DNA of 64,000 nucleotides from Theristus sp. LFF4_11 (lineage: Eukaryota > Nematoda > Chromadorea > Monhysterida > Xyalidae): positions 36,276-100,275 of the forward strand of contig JASANC010002071.1 of the NCBI GenBank assembly GCA_030248135.1, given 5' to 3'. This document shows positions 33,018 through 45,175 of the stretch, in pieces (positions within the stretch are counted from its first letter, which is position 1; each line of letters opens with the position of its first letter). The notes beneath the pieces were generated by a model, which saw nothing but the letters and a program-made list of their open reading frames with translations, was not told the DNA's origin and made no database searches. A program made the position numbers and the translations under genes.

Positions 33018-34570
33018 TATCGCAGCACTGTTTGCTGATTGGTAGGCTTACAGAGGATGCCAATGTATCGACTCATGTAATTAGCAGCCGAGTGCAGCTT
33101 ATCTCAGTGAACTTGTATTGCAAGCGGAGGAAGTGCAGAAGCCCTTTTTACGGGGCGGTTTATTTGGTTATCAGAAAATGATCGCCCATTGATTGCTGTC
33201 AGCAATCAATTTGCTGTGTCGGGTCGCTTCAGACACCTGGTAAACAATAAAATCACATGATCGACAAAAAACTGGACTGTTTGGTTTGTCGTTTAGTTCT
33301 GATCTGACGTAAGCACATGCCGCGACGGACAAGAAAACTAAAAATAAGAATATCAAGAGTTGAAAGACGAGAACGACAGTAAAATCGCGCCGTTGCTGTT
33401 GTTGCCAGCCTTTTTTGTCAGCGACCAATCAGCGTTTGCCTCACCTTCTTACTCCTGACAAACGGCCATATTATTTACTTTTTTGTGTCAGTCGCTTTGT
33501 ATTGTCAGGATCGGAAATTGTGCCATGTTACATCAGTAGCACAGCGGCTGTTAGCTGATTGGCTGGATATCTGGCAGGGCTGTGCGCTGATTGGTGCTTT
33601 CACCTCCAGAGACAGCCAATCAGTGGAGTTTGTCTGGAAATCTTTGATTTAAACCATGAACACTGTGGTACAGGGAAACATGACATGGCCATATTGTGCC
33701 AAAAACTGCGCTTGCACATTTCTTGCCTACGTGTACTTTATACACGTGTTCAGTGTGACTCAGCACGTTTTCCACTGCCATGTCATAGCACTTCTGTTTT
33801 TTCCTGTCAGCCAGTCGAATTGAAGTTTTGTTTGCGTTTTTGTTCTGTGTGGTTTAGGTAATACTGTTTCGACTGTCAATTTGCTTCTTCCACACTTGTT
33901 TTGCAAATATGTTAACAAATTGATTCGATTTTATGATGTTGAGTTCCAGAGTAGTTGAGTTTCATCGTTTGAAAAGTTTCTTTTTCACATGCATTCAATG
34001 GTATGGTAAACAACACGAGAACTTTCAATTTTTTGGTTAAACGTCTATTTTATTCACATGATAAGCAGATAAGCTTCTAAGGGCCACCACACTTCATGGT
34101 GACGCATCTAGCATGTTTGTTTATAGTGACGCTATGTGTTTTGTGCAGCTGAATGCTATTTTTGGTAATCTTGCTTTTATTTGTAAGTTTTCGACTTGGT
34201 ACCAGAACTTCCAAATTTTGCTGACACCTTTGCACCGGTGGCTTTTTCAGAAAAAAACGTCAATTTGTTTTTGTCAATAAATGTAACAACTCGAAGGAGA
34301 GAAAAGAGCGAGAAAGCACACGATGGGGCAACGGCACGGGTAAAAAGCCATCATCAGAACTCTTGCACCCACCCCTGGCAAATATGGGTAAAACACCGGC
34401 ACGATGACATGAGACGAACGGATCGGAACTGGCACTCCGTCGTCGCTCAATATTCCTATTATTATTATTATTGGCCTGACAGTTGCTCATTATTCGATTG
34501 CGACATTGCACGGGTGCTGGCAGACACAGAACTGGTCGGCAGTTCACTGGTGATGTGGTGTTTGGAGGCG

Positions 34571-37500
34571 ATGGTTTCGTTGAGTGCAACGACAGATATG
34601 GACGTAAAGGATGATGCCCAGTTGAATGATGAAGTGTATCTGCCCGCTGAGGATGGTAAATTGAGTTTAGGATTATAGATGTGATGTCGTAGTGGCGATT
34701 TTGTTCGCCTTTTGCCAGTTTGACGTCTTTTGTTCACCTTGTCACTGTCGAAAATTGGTTTTAAAAAGCAGTTGCAAAACGTTTTGACGGTTTGTTTACG
34801 CATGAGTGGGTGGCCTTGAGGTTGTATAGCCGCAATGTTTGAGATAAAACTCTGCAATCATTTTGTAAAGACGTCCATTTGCGTCATCCGTTTATTTTTC
34901 GTCCATTCACATATTTTCTTCTGCTTTTGGCATCATGTGCAACGTTATCCCGAGTGCAATGTCGGCTTTACGTAAACAGGGCTTTATTCCTGCTATTCCT
35001 TGTTTCAAGCACTGCAGTGAGTTCCAAATTGTCAGTCACCCCTGTTCTGAAAAGTTGTGCCGCCAATGTGTCCGGAAATTCTACTGGTGGTAGAAAATTC
35101 TACAATTTCAGCCCTTAAATCCAACTTGACACACCATGTATTGCAGCAGCAGGGCAGCATTTTTCGAGCAGCTAAAAAACTTGTTTTGTAAAAATTTCGA
35201 ACAAATTAAATAAAAAATATCCAACCACGTTTTGTAAAATTTCAAAAAATCAACCACGAAACATTGCTGCGCAGAACATCAACACCAAAACACCGCCGCG
35301 GCGAAACCGCCGAATCGTCAGGAGTTCGAGGAGGAGCTCAGCAAGATCTGCGAGAAGCAAACGGTTAACGCGAATCGCCAACGGGAGCTGCGTGGATTCA
35401 AGGGACACACGAACAAGAATGAAACCGCTGTCGGTGCTGAGGTGCGGAAATCTTCTGTTTTTACAATCTTCTTTCGTTGTCTAAACTGTATTTTTGCCCC
35501 CGTACCTGTTTTCACGTCCTTTTGGGATGGATTTTCAAGGAAAGGGTGCCGTAAGGATGTTGGGAAACACATTCACGGCGACAGTGCTCTGTGAAAATCG
35601 GGTAATTTATTTTTAATATTTGAAGCCCCCTCCCCCCCCCCCCCAACTATTCCGGAAACCCGAAGGTACCAAACTCCGGTGGGTTTGGGGAATGTACCAA
35701 ACCATCCCGTGGAACCAATAATACCTTCGCCACGTGAGAGGGACAGCCTCGAAGTCCCGCTCCGCTATTATTGAAATTTTGAATGACCTGAAAACAGGTG
35801 GATTTAGTAGCCGGGGACAATTGTCGCCATAATAGAAATGGAGATCTCAAAAAACGTTGTGATTTTGAAACGATCACAAATTGTTTGCGACCGCTTTCTA
35901 GGAAGGTCAGATTCGGTCGTTGAAACGACAGGCTGACGAGAAGCGAAACGAAATCCGAAACTGTCGAGCCGAACGGGACGAATGCCAGACGAGACTGACA
36001 CCGCTCGCTGCTGCGCTCAAGGAAAAGGTGAGACGTTTTTGAATGATGAATGATTCAAATTTGCGAGCTCAAAGCAGTGTGCTCCATTGGACGCTCTGTT
36101 TTGCCCGGAATACCAGAGACGTGAATTGCAAGGTTTCAAAACGTGTTTTTTGCCGGTGATTATGCGTGCATCTCTCGTTGCAAATGGTGAATCCAGCCAA
36201 TCCAGTCACGATCATGTCGTGGATTATACAAAATATGTACTGTGCTGCAAAATAATTCCTAGATTTTGCTGTGCGTGTTCAACAGATATTGTAATCTTTT
36301 ATTTTTGTCTTTTGTTCAACGTACAAAGCATAATTATCGTTTTTTCGCACGATTTCCAGCGCGAAACGTTTCGCGAGCTCGACCAAGACAACGACCTGCG
36401 CTACAAGGACTCGCTGGCGAAACTGGAAGCGAAACTCGATCAATTGACTCGTTCGTTTTATCAACGGACAATCACAAACGCACGCGACGAACAGTGCTAT
36501 GTGAACGAGATTGACTTGCTCAAACGAAATCGCACGAAACTGCCGTTAGTGGGACTACTTTTTAGAGTTTTTATAGAGCGGTTTTTCGTTTTTTTTCCTG
36601 GAATGTTTATTCTATAAAAATTGGTCGTTTCTAAAATTCATAGCCTCTTTCATCGCTGATTTAAGAAAAGTGCCAATCTCCGGTGGTTTAGTGTAGGCGT
36701 CATTGGAGCGCTGAGCGTCCCATATGGACCAATGCCGCTGTACTGGGCTTACGAGAGGGGGCTGATTGATTGATTGATTGCTCAACTGGTGGTCAACACG
36801 GTTTGCTAGTCTGCAATCTGTCATCTGAATATCTTTTGTTTCTTACAGACGCTATCTTCAAGCGAAAGAGGAACTGCAGCGAGCGGAGCTGCAACACCGC
36901 GAGGTCAACCGTCAGATGAAGGTTAGTCGTTTTTTTTCGTCAGGCGGGCGTTTTGTCCGCTGCGATATTCATGCACATCAATGTTCATATTGTCCCATTC
37001 ACGCACGAGGCACATTTGCCCGGCACGTGACGTCACGTCACTTCATGTCACGGCACGTCACGTCATGTATGGAATACTGGCATGAACAAGCATGTGTTAT
37101 GTGTTCGAAAGATCAAATGACGTGCTGGATTGCTGTTTCTTGCTGCTTTATGAATGAGATCCGGTGGCATGACGGCGACGTAACGTGCCGGAGAAATTTG
37201 TGTGCACGAATTGGCCGTAGACGATTAAAATTTCGAATTAAGATTTCGAATTCGAAACTTTGCGAAACGAAACATCCTTAACCGTTGTCGGTTATCGGAA
37301 GCGAAGTGACGGTGCGCGCATCAATCGTATCAATCGAATCGAATCGAATGTCTCGCTTGCAGTCGCACGAGCAGCTGCTGCGGCAGCTACGATGGCAAGC
37401 GGAGAATCTAACAAAGCGGCGTCGTCAGCTCCGTGCGGAGGCGGACACCCTGTATCGCGACTATCGAGAGTTGGAGGCCAGCCGAAAGCTGAGGATCCAG

Positions 37501-40500
37501 CGCTATAATGCCGAGTGCGAACGATGGAGGGAGACACACGCCGGGCAGTCGCGCAAGAAGAACGCCGCGAAACGGAGACGAGACGCACAACAGCACCAGA
37601 AGAGTGCGCGTGCTGGGCGCAGCGGTGTGTGTTTTTCTTATTATTATTATTAATAAAAAAATTTTTGTGTTTTTGTTTGGTGTTTGATATTTTTAATAGT
37701 TCAGTTTTTTTTGTGCGAACGCGCAGACACGACACTTAAAAAATGGCTACGCGATTTCGAAATCGTGTCGTGTGTGCTATCGTAATGCATTACGGACACA
37801 ATTTAGAACAAGATTTAGAACGACGTCTGTGCGTGCGGACAAAAAACTAAATGGTGTTTTCGCCTTCAATGTGCGTGTGGACAGTGATTCTTGTATTCCG
37901 CTTCAGCGGCTGATTGGGTTGTTGCCTTCTTTGAACAGCACTTCTCTCTTCTGCTCTCCCACCCGTGCTTGTGCGTCATACATGAGAAAAATTATGAAAT
38001 GATATTTGAAAAGTTTCTGTGGTCATTTTCCAAGTGAACAGAATAAAAATGGTTCACCAGTTCGATCGAACCGTGGATGATTGATTATAACCGATGCAGA
38101 CAGACAACTTTCCAACAACTCGACAATCAACAATCATTGCAGACACCGACAATCAACAGCAACAGCAAACAGCCAGCGAAGAGGACGAAGATGAATTGGA
38201 GCCGTTTTACGAAGAGAAACGTCACTGCTATTTACTATTGGATTATCTGCGCGAGCTGCACTCTCAGATGCATCACGACATGGAGCAGGTCGGTACTGCA
38301 GGTGGTAACAGGTCACATGGCCTAGGCCAAGTGTCGCAAGGGTTGCGACAACAGGGGACAGCACGTTTTGGGTTGCTGTTGAATCGAAACTTTTTTTTTT
38401 GTTATCGGTGATTGGCTGAGTCCGATGGGTGTGTTGATCGGTTGGTTTGAATGTGCATGTCAGGTGGTGAATGAAAGGTTGCACTGGTAAAAATGAAGCA
38501 AAACCTATTGGTTTATAAACCTGTCATGCACGCAAGCGTGAAACAACACCAAACTGAACTCGATGTTGCTGTGTTCTGATTGCAAGTTCACTTTCAACGA
38601 CAATGATGGCTGCAATACATGCATAGTTTGTGTGCCGGTGCAGGTTGCCACCGCGCACGTACTTGCCACGGCCGGCGGGTCGTACGCAGATGCGGTGCGC
38701 TCGAACCTGCCCATGGTCGACTCCTCGAGTGACGGTTGCTTTACCGTTTTGTTTTGTTTTTGTGCGTTTTTATTGCGTATGAACAATAGACGGCTAAAAC
38801 CAGTAGCAAACCAGGTTCTTTCAAAAAAGTTCCAAAATCGTGCGTTTTGGGGAGGAGGGGGGGGGGGGGGTTGGCATGCTGGCTGGTGCTAGCCGGTTAG
38901 TTGGTCGGTGTCGGTCATACGAACGCTAGGTGAATCAGCGGCCAATCAGCTTTTCGCACATGAATTACGTTTTCGCGCAGTTTTGGCTAATTTCGACTGA
39001 TTGGATTGCCGATCTCACACATTTCCACACTTTACATATTCCACTTGCATCGTTGCAGACTCACTGAACGATTCGTTCACGCGTCTGCGCGATGAGCCCA
39101 GCCAAACCAACAGTGCCCGCGGTCTGCTCAATCGAAAGTCGGGTCGTCGCTCGAAAACCCATTCGTCGTCGAAGGCACAGCCGCATAAGGTTGCGTTTCG
39201 TTTGCAATCCGGAATGGTTTTACGACTGACAGTGTAATGTGTCTCTACCGTATTGGCTGTCGAGTCAAATCTTTCTGTGCTGTTGTTGTTGTTGGGATTT
39301 TAGGCGATGTTTGCACTGTAGCGCATGTTTCTGCATTTGACACTTTTGGCGGTGTTTCGGTATTGGAAATGTTTTGCCGTTAGAACGTCAGAATAATACT
39401 CGGATCGATTGTCTGTGTTGCAGCCAATCCGGCACGACTACAAATACGTGGACGCGTTCACGCAGATTGGTCTCACCCCGCCGTCGACCTATGCGAAAGT
39501 GGCAGAGACGATCGGCGCTGTCGAAGAGAAACTCATCGAGTCGCAGGTGCGTCGAGGCGCCGATGGTTGCTTCTTTTTTTAGCTGTGCTTCACCATCAAT
39601 TTCCGGTCTGCACTACCATTTTTGCACACAATCACTGACAAACACACCAGCTGCCAGAAAACTGCCGATGCGCGAACGCAGGTGTGCACATCGCGTGCGT
39701 TGTGTGTACAGTCCATCTGTAAAAATATGCAACATGGCCAACCAATCAGCGTTGAGAATTACTCATGACTAACCAATCAGCGCTGAGAATTACCATGACC
39801 GACCAATCAGCTAGTTGCATATATTTAGACTGTATGTAGGGTAGCTACTGTGTAAATACTAAATACGATGAAACGTGTTAAGGATAGGGCTCCTGGAATG
39901 GTAGTGTTTGCTGGTTTTGGACCCAGGAGGTTTCAAGTATTCAAATCCTGGGAGCATGCTGAACGCTGTGCTGGTGCGCATTGATTGCAGGTCATGAATC
40001 AGTGTCTGTTGTGTGTGTAATGATGATGATAACAGAGCCACATGACTTCTTCCTCTATTCTCAATCGGAGACTCCAAGTTTGATGACAACCTTGACCGTT
40101 GTAACTTTTCCATCATCCACCCGTCCCTGTGCCGTCACCTCACCCGTCGCTTGCAGAACCGCACCCAACTGGCGGTCGACCTCGCGGACATCGAGTCGAT
40201 GTACACGACGCTGTCCGTGTCCGACGTGACCACGACCGACAGCGGCGCGTGCGACTCGCTCGGCTCCAGTCGCTCGATGTCGTTCTCGGATCGTGCGAGT
40301 TTCGCGTCCGATTCTGTCGTCGTGTCGCCGGAGCGTGCGTCCGCTGGCGATTTGCCGGCCGTGTTGTCCCCTGGTAATAACAACAACAACGGGCGGTTCT
40401 CGTTCGGGGCGTTCGTCTCCTCGCACCGCGGCACTGCAACGTCGCCGCCACCACCGTGGATGTCGTCGCGGACGACGACGTCACGACAACACGGTCGACT

Positions 40501-42491
40501 TGCTGGTTGGTTTTGTGGTTGGGTTTTTTTTGGGGGGGGGGACTGATTATTTTGGGTTCAGGGGAAGAACTACATTTGCAGTGCCGTTCTGTTGTTGTTC
40601 ATGATCCAGGGTGGGAAAGGTAGTGAGCGGGCTCGGTCGGGTGCGGACGCTGTGTAGGAGCTGCGTCGTTGTCCGCGGGTGTTCGTTCTCGTATCGGATG
40701 ACGATCGATCGGATCAGTGCGATTTATTTCTCCCCCATCCCACACGACTCACACGGTGGTGATAAGCCATCGCGATTCCATAAAACCATCATTGGAAGAC
40801 GAATACCACAAAGTTCGCAGTTCGTCAACTTTTTAATGAAACACCTTTTTCTTCAGCGTCCGCGTCGGCAGTTGAGATTGCCGCCGCAGTGCCGGACCAA
40901 TCGGCTGAAATGCGACCGCCCGGCCGAGTGCCTCCGTTGAATCGTGACACTGGCGTTGTGGAGGAGTCAACCGGTGAGATGGAGAGCGTCCTCGACGATG
41001 TTGACAAGCCGAAGCCGGTCGCCGATCTACTGCATCGCAGTGCGTCCGACAGCGCGACTCCCGCCTCTGGTTGGTCGGAGTTGGCTTCACAGGCGAACTC
41101 GAAATTATAGACAATCAGCTGATTGGTTGGTGCTCTCTGTGCAGACTGTGGCGGCGGAGTTCTGTTCTGCACTGCATCACGTCGATCACTAACCAATCTA
41201 AATGCTGATTGCCTATAACTTCGGGTTTGACTGTAGTTCTTCGAGTGTTGAGCTTGAGTAACGTCTTGGTATGTAGACCGTGCACTAAAGGGGCATTCAT
41301 GAAGCAGTGTTTATGACGCATAGCTACGAATGTCACTGCTTCATGAATGCCCCTTCAGTTGTGAACACTAAAGCGTTATACCGTCACCAGCAATCTCAAT
41401 CTCATATTAGCGCAGCGTTTCAGCTTATGTGTCTTACCATTAGTGAAATTAGTGAAACCGCAACATTACCGAAATCCAATGTTTCTGTTTCTCAGCAACC
41501 GCGATGACATCGGGCGTCGGCAGCACATCGGCTGCGATCGATGGAGTGGTCGATGCGTTGGCGGAGGCGTCTGCGGCGGCAGGTGGGCGCTGAGAGATTG
41601 CTTGAAAGAAATGTTCCTGCGGTTCGCGAAATAAAATGAAATGAAATGTTGTAACATATCACGGATCTAGGTTCTTTTAGTAAGAATTCAATGTTTCTCA
41701 GAAATGTGATTTTAGCGAATGTTCGTTAACTAGCGAAAGTCCGACTTTAATGGACATTTTGTTTGTAAACTGTCTATTTCGAACACGTCTCAGGTAAACT
41801 GGTTAAAAACTGAGACCTGTTCCGAATAGAATAGAAGCCAACTGTTACCAATCAGCGTTTATCGAACAAAACAAAACAGATGCTTGGGCTTTCAGGTGAA
41901 ATGTTGGCGTCAATGAAAGTGAAAGTCAATGACGAACAGAAAACGGCCGAAGCAGCACAACTGCGCTCCACAGCAGTCGCAGTCAGTGACGAAGGTCAGT
42001 CAACCAGAGGTGCACGGGAGCCTTTCTCTGGCCTGTTGTTCCTGGTAAAGTAGAAAATGGCCGAAAAGGGGTATGCCGGTAACATAATTTGAGAATCATA
42101 GGGCATGTCGGTACACTTAGCAGAATCTGGGTCCAAATTTTGGGTCTGTCGGTAAAGTTAGCGGGTTGTTTGCCTGTTGCACGGCTCCGTCCCTCCTGTT
42201 TCTGGTAAGGCCCAGAGCCCCGGAACCCCCACCCCGTTCATGACTGCAGTCAACGAGTCAACCATGACCCATCCGCTGTTCGGTTCCGTCCGTTTTTTTG
42301 TGATCTCTGCAATACTTAGGGCTGCTACACACCGAAAGCGCAAAGAAAAACTGAAAACGCAAACTGTCGCTCTCTTTTCAGGCATCGATTCGCGTGGCGT
42401 CAGCAAGAACTCGAGCACGCACTCGGCGCCCGACCAGTTGCAGGAAATGTTCCGACGGGATCCGTCATCGGGCATCAATGAGGACGAATGA
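34571..42491 (+). CDS. Coiled-coil protein resembling the BFR1 / nuclear-segregation family
   Basis: Fifteen phase-matched exons give 717 residues: 34571-34655, 35275-35441, 35902-36027, 36360-36544, 36849-36921, 37363-37624, 38104-38288, 38644-38734, 39059-39189, 39424-39546, 40157-40373, 40857-41069, 41496-41582, 41896-41994, 42382-42491 (TGA). Exons 2-6 (about residues 29-299) are a highly charged coiled coil beginning KPPNRQEFEEEL and containing DEQCYVNEIDLLKRNRTKL, which resembles the conserved helical core of BFR1-like proteins. Exon 7 has an acidic stretch and EPFYEEKRHCYLLLDYL, like the segment that follows the coil in that family. BFR1 proteins associate with ribosomes and mRNPs; that role is inferred only. 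The C-terminal half is Ser/Thr-rich and probably disordered. A later start at 34598 is possible. If the intron after 40373 is retained, an Asn run and Pro-rich tail follow. Confidence 0.7.
36955..37222. mobile_element. MITE family C copy
   Basis: GGCACGTGACGTCACGTCAC and CATGACGGCGACGTAACGTG arms with outer GATATTCATGCACATC / GTGCACGAATTGGCC. Inserted in the intron between exons 36849-36921 and 37363-37624. Confidence 0.6.
39281..39313 (-). mobile_element. SINE 3'-end fragment
   Basis: GTTGTTGTTGTTGGGATTTTA then GGCGATGTTT matches the tail and last body bases of the SINE at 23419-23641. A 5'-truncated insertion in the intron after exon 39059-39189. Confidence 0.6.
39706..39836. mobile_element. 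Small MITE with internal tandem units
   Basis: Left TACAGTCCATCTGTAAAAAT, right TATATTTAGACTGTA are inverted, with GTTGCATAT/ATATGCAAC continuing. Inside, ACCAATCAGCGYTGAGAATTAC is tandemly repeated. TA at both ends suits a Tc1/mariner-type MITE. It lies in an intron of the coiled-coil gene. Confidence 0.65.
41091..41235. mobile_element. MITE family A copy
   Basis: Left CGAACTCGAAATTATAGACA, right GATTGCCTATAACTTCGGG then TTTGACTGTA. Starts 22 bp after the donor of exon 40857-41069. Confidence 0.8.
41289..41354. mobile_element. MITE family B copy 5 (minimal)
   Basis: AGGGGCATTCATGAAGCAGT ... ACTGCTTCATGAATGCCCCT, only 66 bp, with most of the centre deleted. TAA precedes it (41286-41288). 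Confidence 0.85.
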
Positions 42492-45175
42492 ATTTAGGAC
42501 ACAGTACATAAGACGGGTATATTGGGTGGAGCTACCGAAACTACCGTTGTTTTGTTGTTGCTACATGAAAACTGAAAAGTTATAAAAATCCCAAAACTTG
42601 GAAAACCCCCAAAATATTGCTCGCTGTTGTTCCTGTTGTTTTTTTGTGTATCGTGTGTTCTTTTCTGCGGGTTTGTGTACTTTTTGTGGTTTGATGTTGG
42701 GTTGTCTGCTTGTATTTGTTATGCATTTTGAGTTGTGCTTTGTGTATTTTGACTTTTATTGACACTGCTGCTCATTGGTAGTCTGAAAACTTACAACAAA
42801 TTTTCGCAGCTCAAATTTCTTTTTGTGTAGTTTAGTAAAACAGATTAGAGTTTACCTCATCAGTTTTAACCATCATTGCTAGCCTCATGTTTGTACGCAA
42901 TGTTTTTGATACTTGCGGATTAGATAAAAATCACATTTTCTTTTTCTTTTCCAATCTGCCAGGCTAAGGACATTCACAAACCATGATTTTCATACTATTA
43001 GTGCACCCAAAAATCATTCCTGAATACAAAATTCTGTACTATCCTAAATACAAGCCCATATCTCTCTTCAACTTCTTTGTTTTTTTTGTTGTAATTTTTT
43101 ATGTTTTATTTGGTTTGTTTGTTTTTGGTGTGTGACTTCAGTTACTATTTTGGTAGTGTTTTTTAAACTTTTTTGACGTTAACGTTGATTTTGTTTCTTT
43201 GCTTTCCATTGACTCAATGCTCGAAAAAACTTATTTGTCATGTCTGGCTTTGTTCGTGTTATTGATTTGTTGTATTTGAATTGCATGGTTATTTTTTGAT
43301 TTTGTTTTTTTGTCACATAATTTCTGATGTTTCAGCGAATTCCTACAATTTTAAAGTACGAATTTTCCTCTCAGCATCTGTACAAAGAAGAGACTATCAG
43401 TAGTTTTCCTTTTGAATTCGAGGTAATTTTGCAATTGTACCTTTTTACCGGTTTGCTGTTGCCTTGGATTGTCGTTGTTTGGCTGGCTCTGATTGCTCAT
43501 TTCATGTCGCTGTATGTTTAGTAAAATTATTACTTGTTTTCGCAACTCTAACGATACATTTTTTGAAATTGTAGCTGTCTGTTCTGTTAGTATTTTACAT
43601 TTTTTGTAGTATCTTCAGTTTCCAACTGATGTTTTTGCTGTTCTCGTTTTATTTATTGTTTCACGTTCCTATTATGTTTTTATATTATGTTTATAGTTGG
43701 TTGTACAGCAACGAGAAAACATCCCGCAACTATGCTACAATGTTTGTTTAAACCGGTCGCTTTTTCGTGCGGAACTTTGAATAGTAACAAGAACGAAGGT
43801 TTGGTTGAGATCAAACACTCGCGTTTGTTGTGGCTAATGTTTTCTTGCAACTCCATTTCCATTCTTTTTTCTTTCGTGAGCTTTGTGTTGTGCAAAAAAA
43901 TGACCGGCTTCAACAAACATACATGTATGTTCAGAAGCGCTAATTAGTCCAGAAACGTTTTCAGAATGGCGCTAGTTTCATTGTATGATGTTGTTGATTA
44001 CCGCAAGCGACTGGTCCCAAACCGCTGATTAAGGAGCTAGCGTTTCGGAAAACGTTTTTGAAAAAAAGCTGAGGAAATCACAATCGTTTTGGTGAATATG
44101 TCTGGTTGTTTTCTCAGTGACTGCCATAAGTGAGACGATATAATGTGTTCTGATAGAAGATTTTTCGATTAGTTGTTGTAACACGTTTTGATTCAAGTAA
44201 TCCGATACTGTGTATCAAGTTCGTTTTGTTGTATCTGAATTCGGGTTTGACTATTTTAATCTCCTTATAAGGCAAGACAATATGATCGGCATATACGTTC
44301 GACATTTTTTGTTCTTGAATTGATTGATTTGTTCAATCGATTTTTGAATTGCTGAAGCAGTCGCCGCTGACTTACCATCCACTCAATGATTCAGGTTTTT
44401 GCGCAGTTTACAAAGTCGCCAAACTACGCTTTTAACCATAATTTTTGAAACAGCCTTGTTTTATGAACTCGTTTGAGATTTTAGACTTTCGTTTCTATTT
44501 CATTTTGAACGTTATTTCCACTGAGCAAACGTCAGAGCCAGCTTGTAAATAGACAACAACGCTTTTTTGAGATTGCACCATAACATGTTCTCAAAAGTAG
44601 TCTGTTTCTGTTATCCATTATGGTACTCGAATTGTGTTGGATTTTAGTCATTTGAGAGGTATGAAGGTGATTATTACCGATGCAACTATACAACTGTTTT
44701 CATCAGTTTTTCCCGTTGTGATTTTAAGTGGAACACTTTTGCCTTGTTCACTTGTGCAACAACTGGGCGTTATCAAATTTTGCATTTTTGGAATAGGATG
44801 AAGTTTTACCAAGATTTTTATTATGATGCATTATTGTTGCTGCAGCAAATAAAGCCTGACATCGGTACATTTTTGCACTTCGCTTTCCAAACTTGATTGA
44901 AAGAAACGATTGCAAACTAAAATCGAAGCAATTTTCGCATTTTCACTGTCACAAAGCCAAACTTTTCTTGCTTCAACATTTACTAACGATGATAAGTATA
45001 GATAGTATAACATTCGAAATATTCGTTTTCGACTGTACAGCAGAGAGAGACCGTATCATGGCGCCAAAGAACTGGAAGCACCGAAACCAGCTAGGTTGAA
45101 ATGACAACGCAAACTTAAAAGTGACAATTACAACCATTCACATTGTGAACTAATTTTTTTAAAGATTTTCCCTTT
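42492..45175. other. Intergenic stretch between convergent genes
   Basis: AT-rich region between the 3' ends of the coiled-coil and DB-module genes. No element, RNA gene or domain-bearing frame was seen. An AATAAA on the minus strand (plus TTTATT at 44817) could serve the DB-module gene. Confidence 0.6.

Larger units (their letters stand above)
28952..34570. other. 5.6-kb gene-poor stretch
   Basis: Holds a short 24-bp duplication (29521-29572, GTGGCGGTTTAAACCAT), a (CTAA)n run (30176-30197), a TATA-like site (30907), a family F remnant (31955-32060) and the 222-bp tandem duplication (32592-33017). An AATAAA at 29227-29232 could serve the upstream methyltransferase gene. No open frame here shows a recognisable domain. 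Confidence 0.55.

Noticed and set aside
34196..34570. Longer N-terminus for the coiled-coil protein
   Set aside because: The frame is open upstream of 34571 but low in coding character, with a run of Tyr codons from a TAT repeat; the start at 34571 or 34598 is preferred.
35140..35215. Alternative first exon of the coiled-coil gene starting MYCSSRAAF
   Set aside because: Its phase-1 donor would create a stop codon on joining to exon 35275-35441.
39697..39836. Tandem regulatory sites
   Set aside because: The repeated ACCAATCAGCG blocks, which look like CCAAT boxes, lie inside a MITE with inverted ends, so the repeat is explained by the element.
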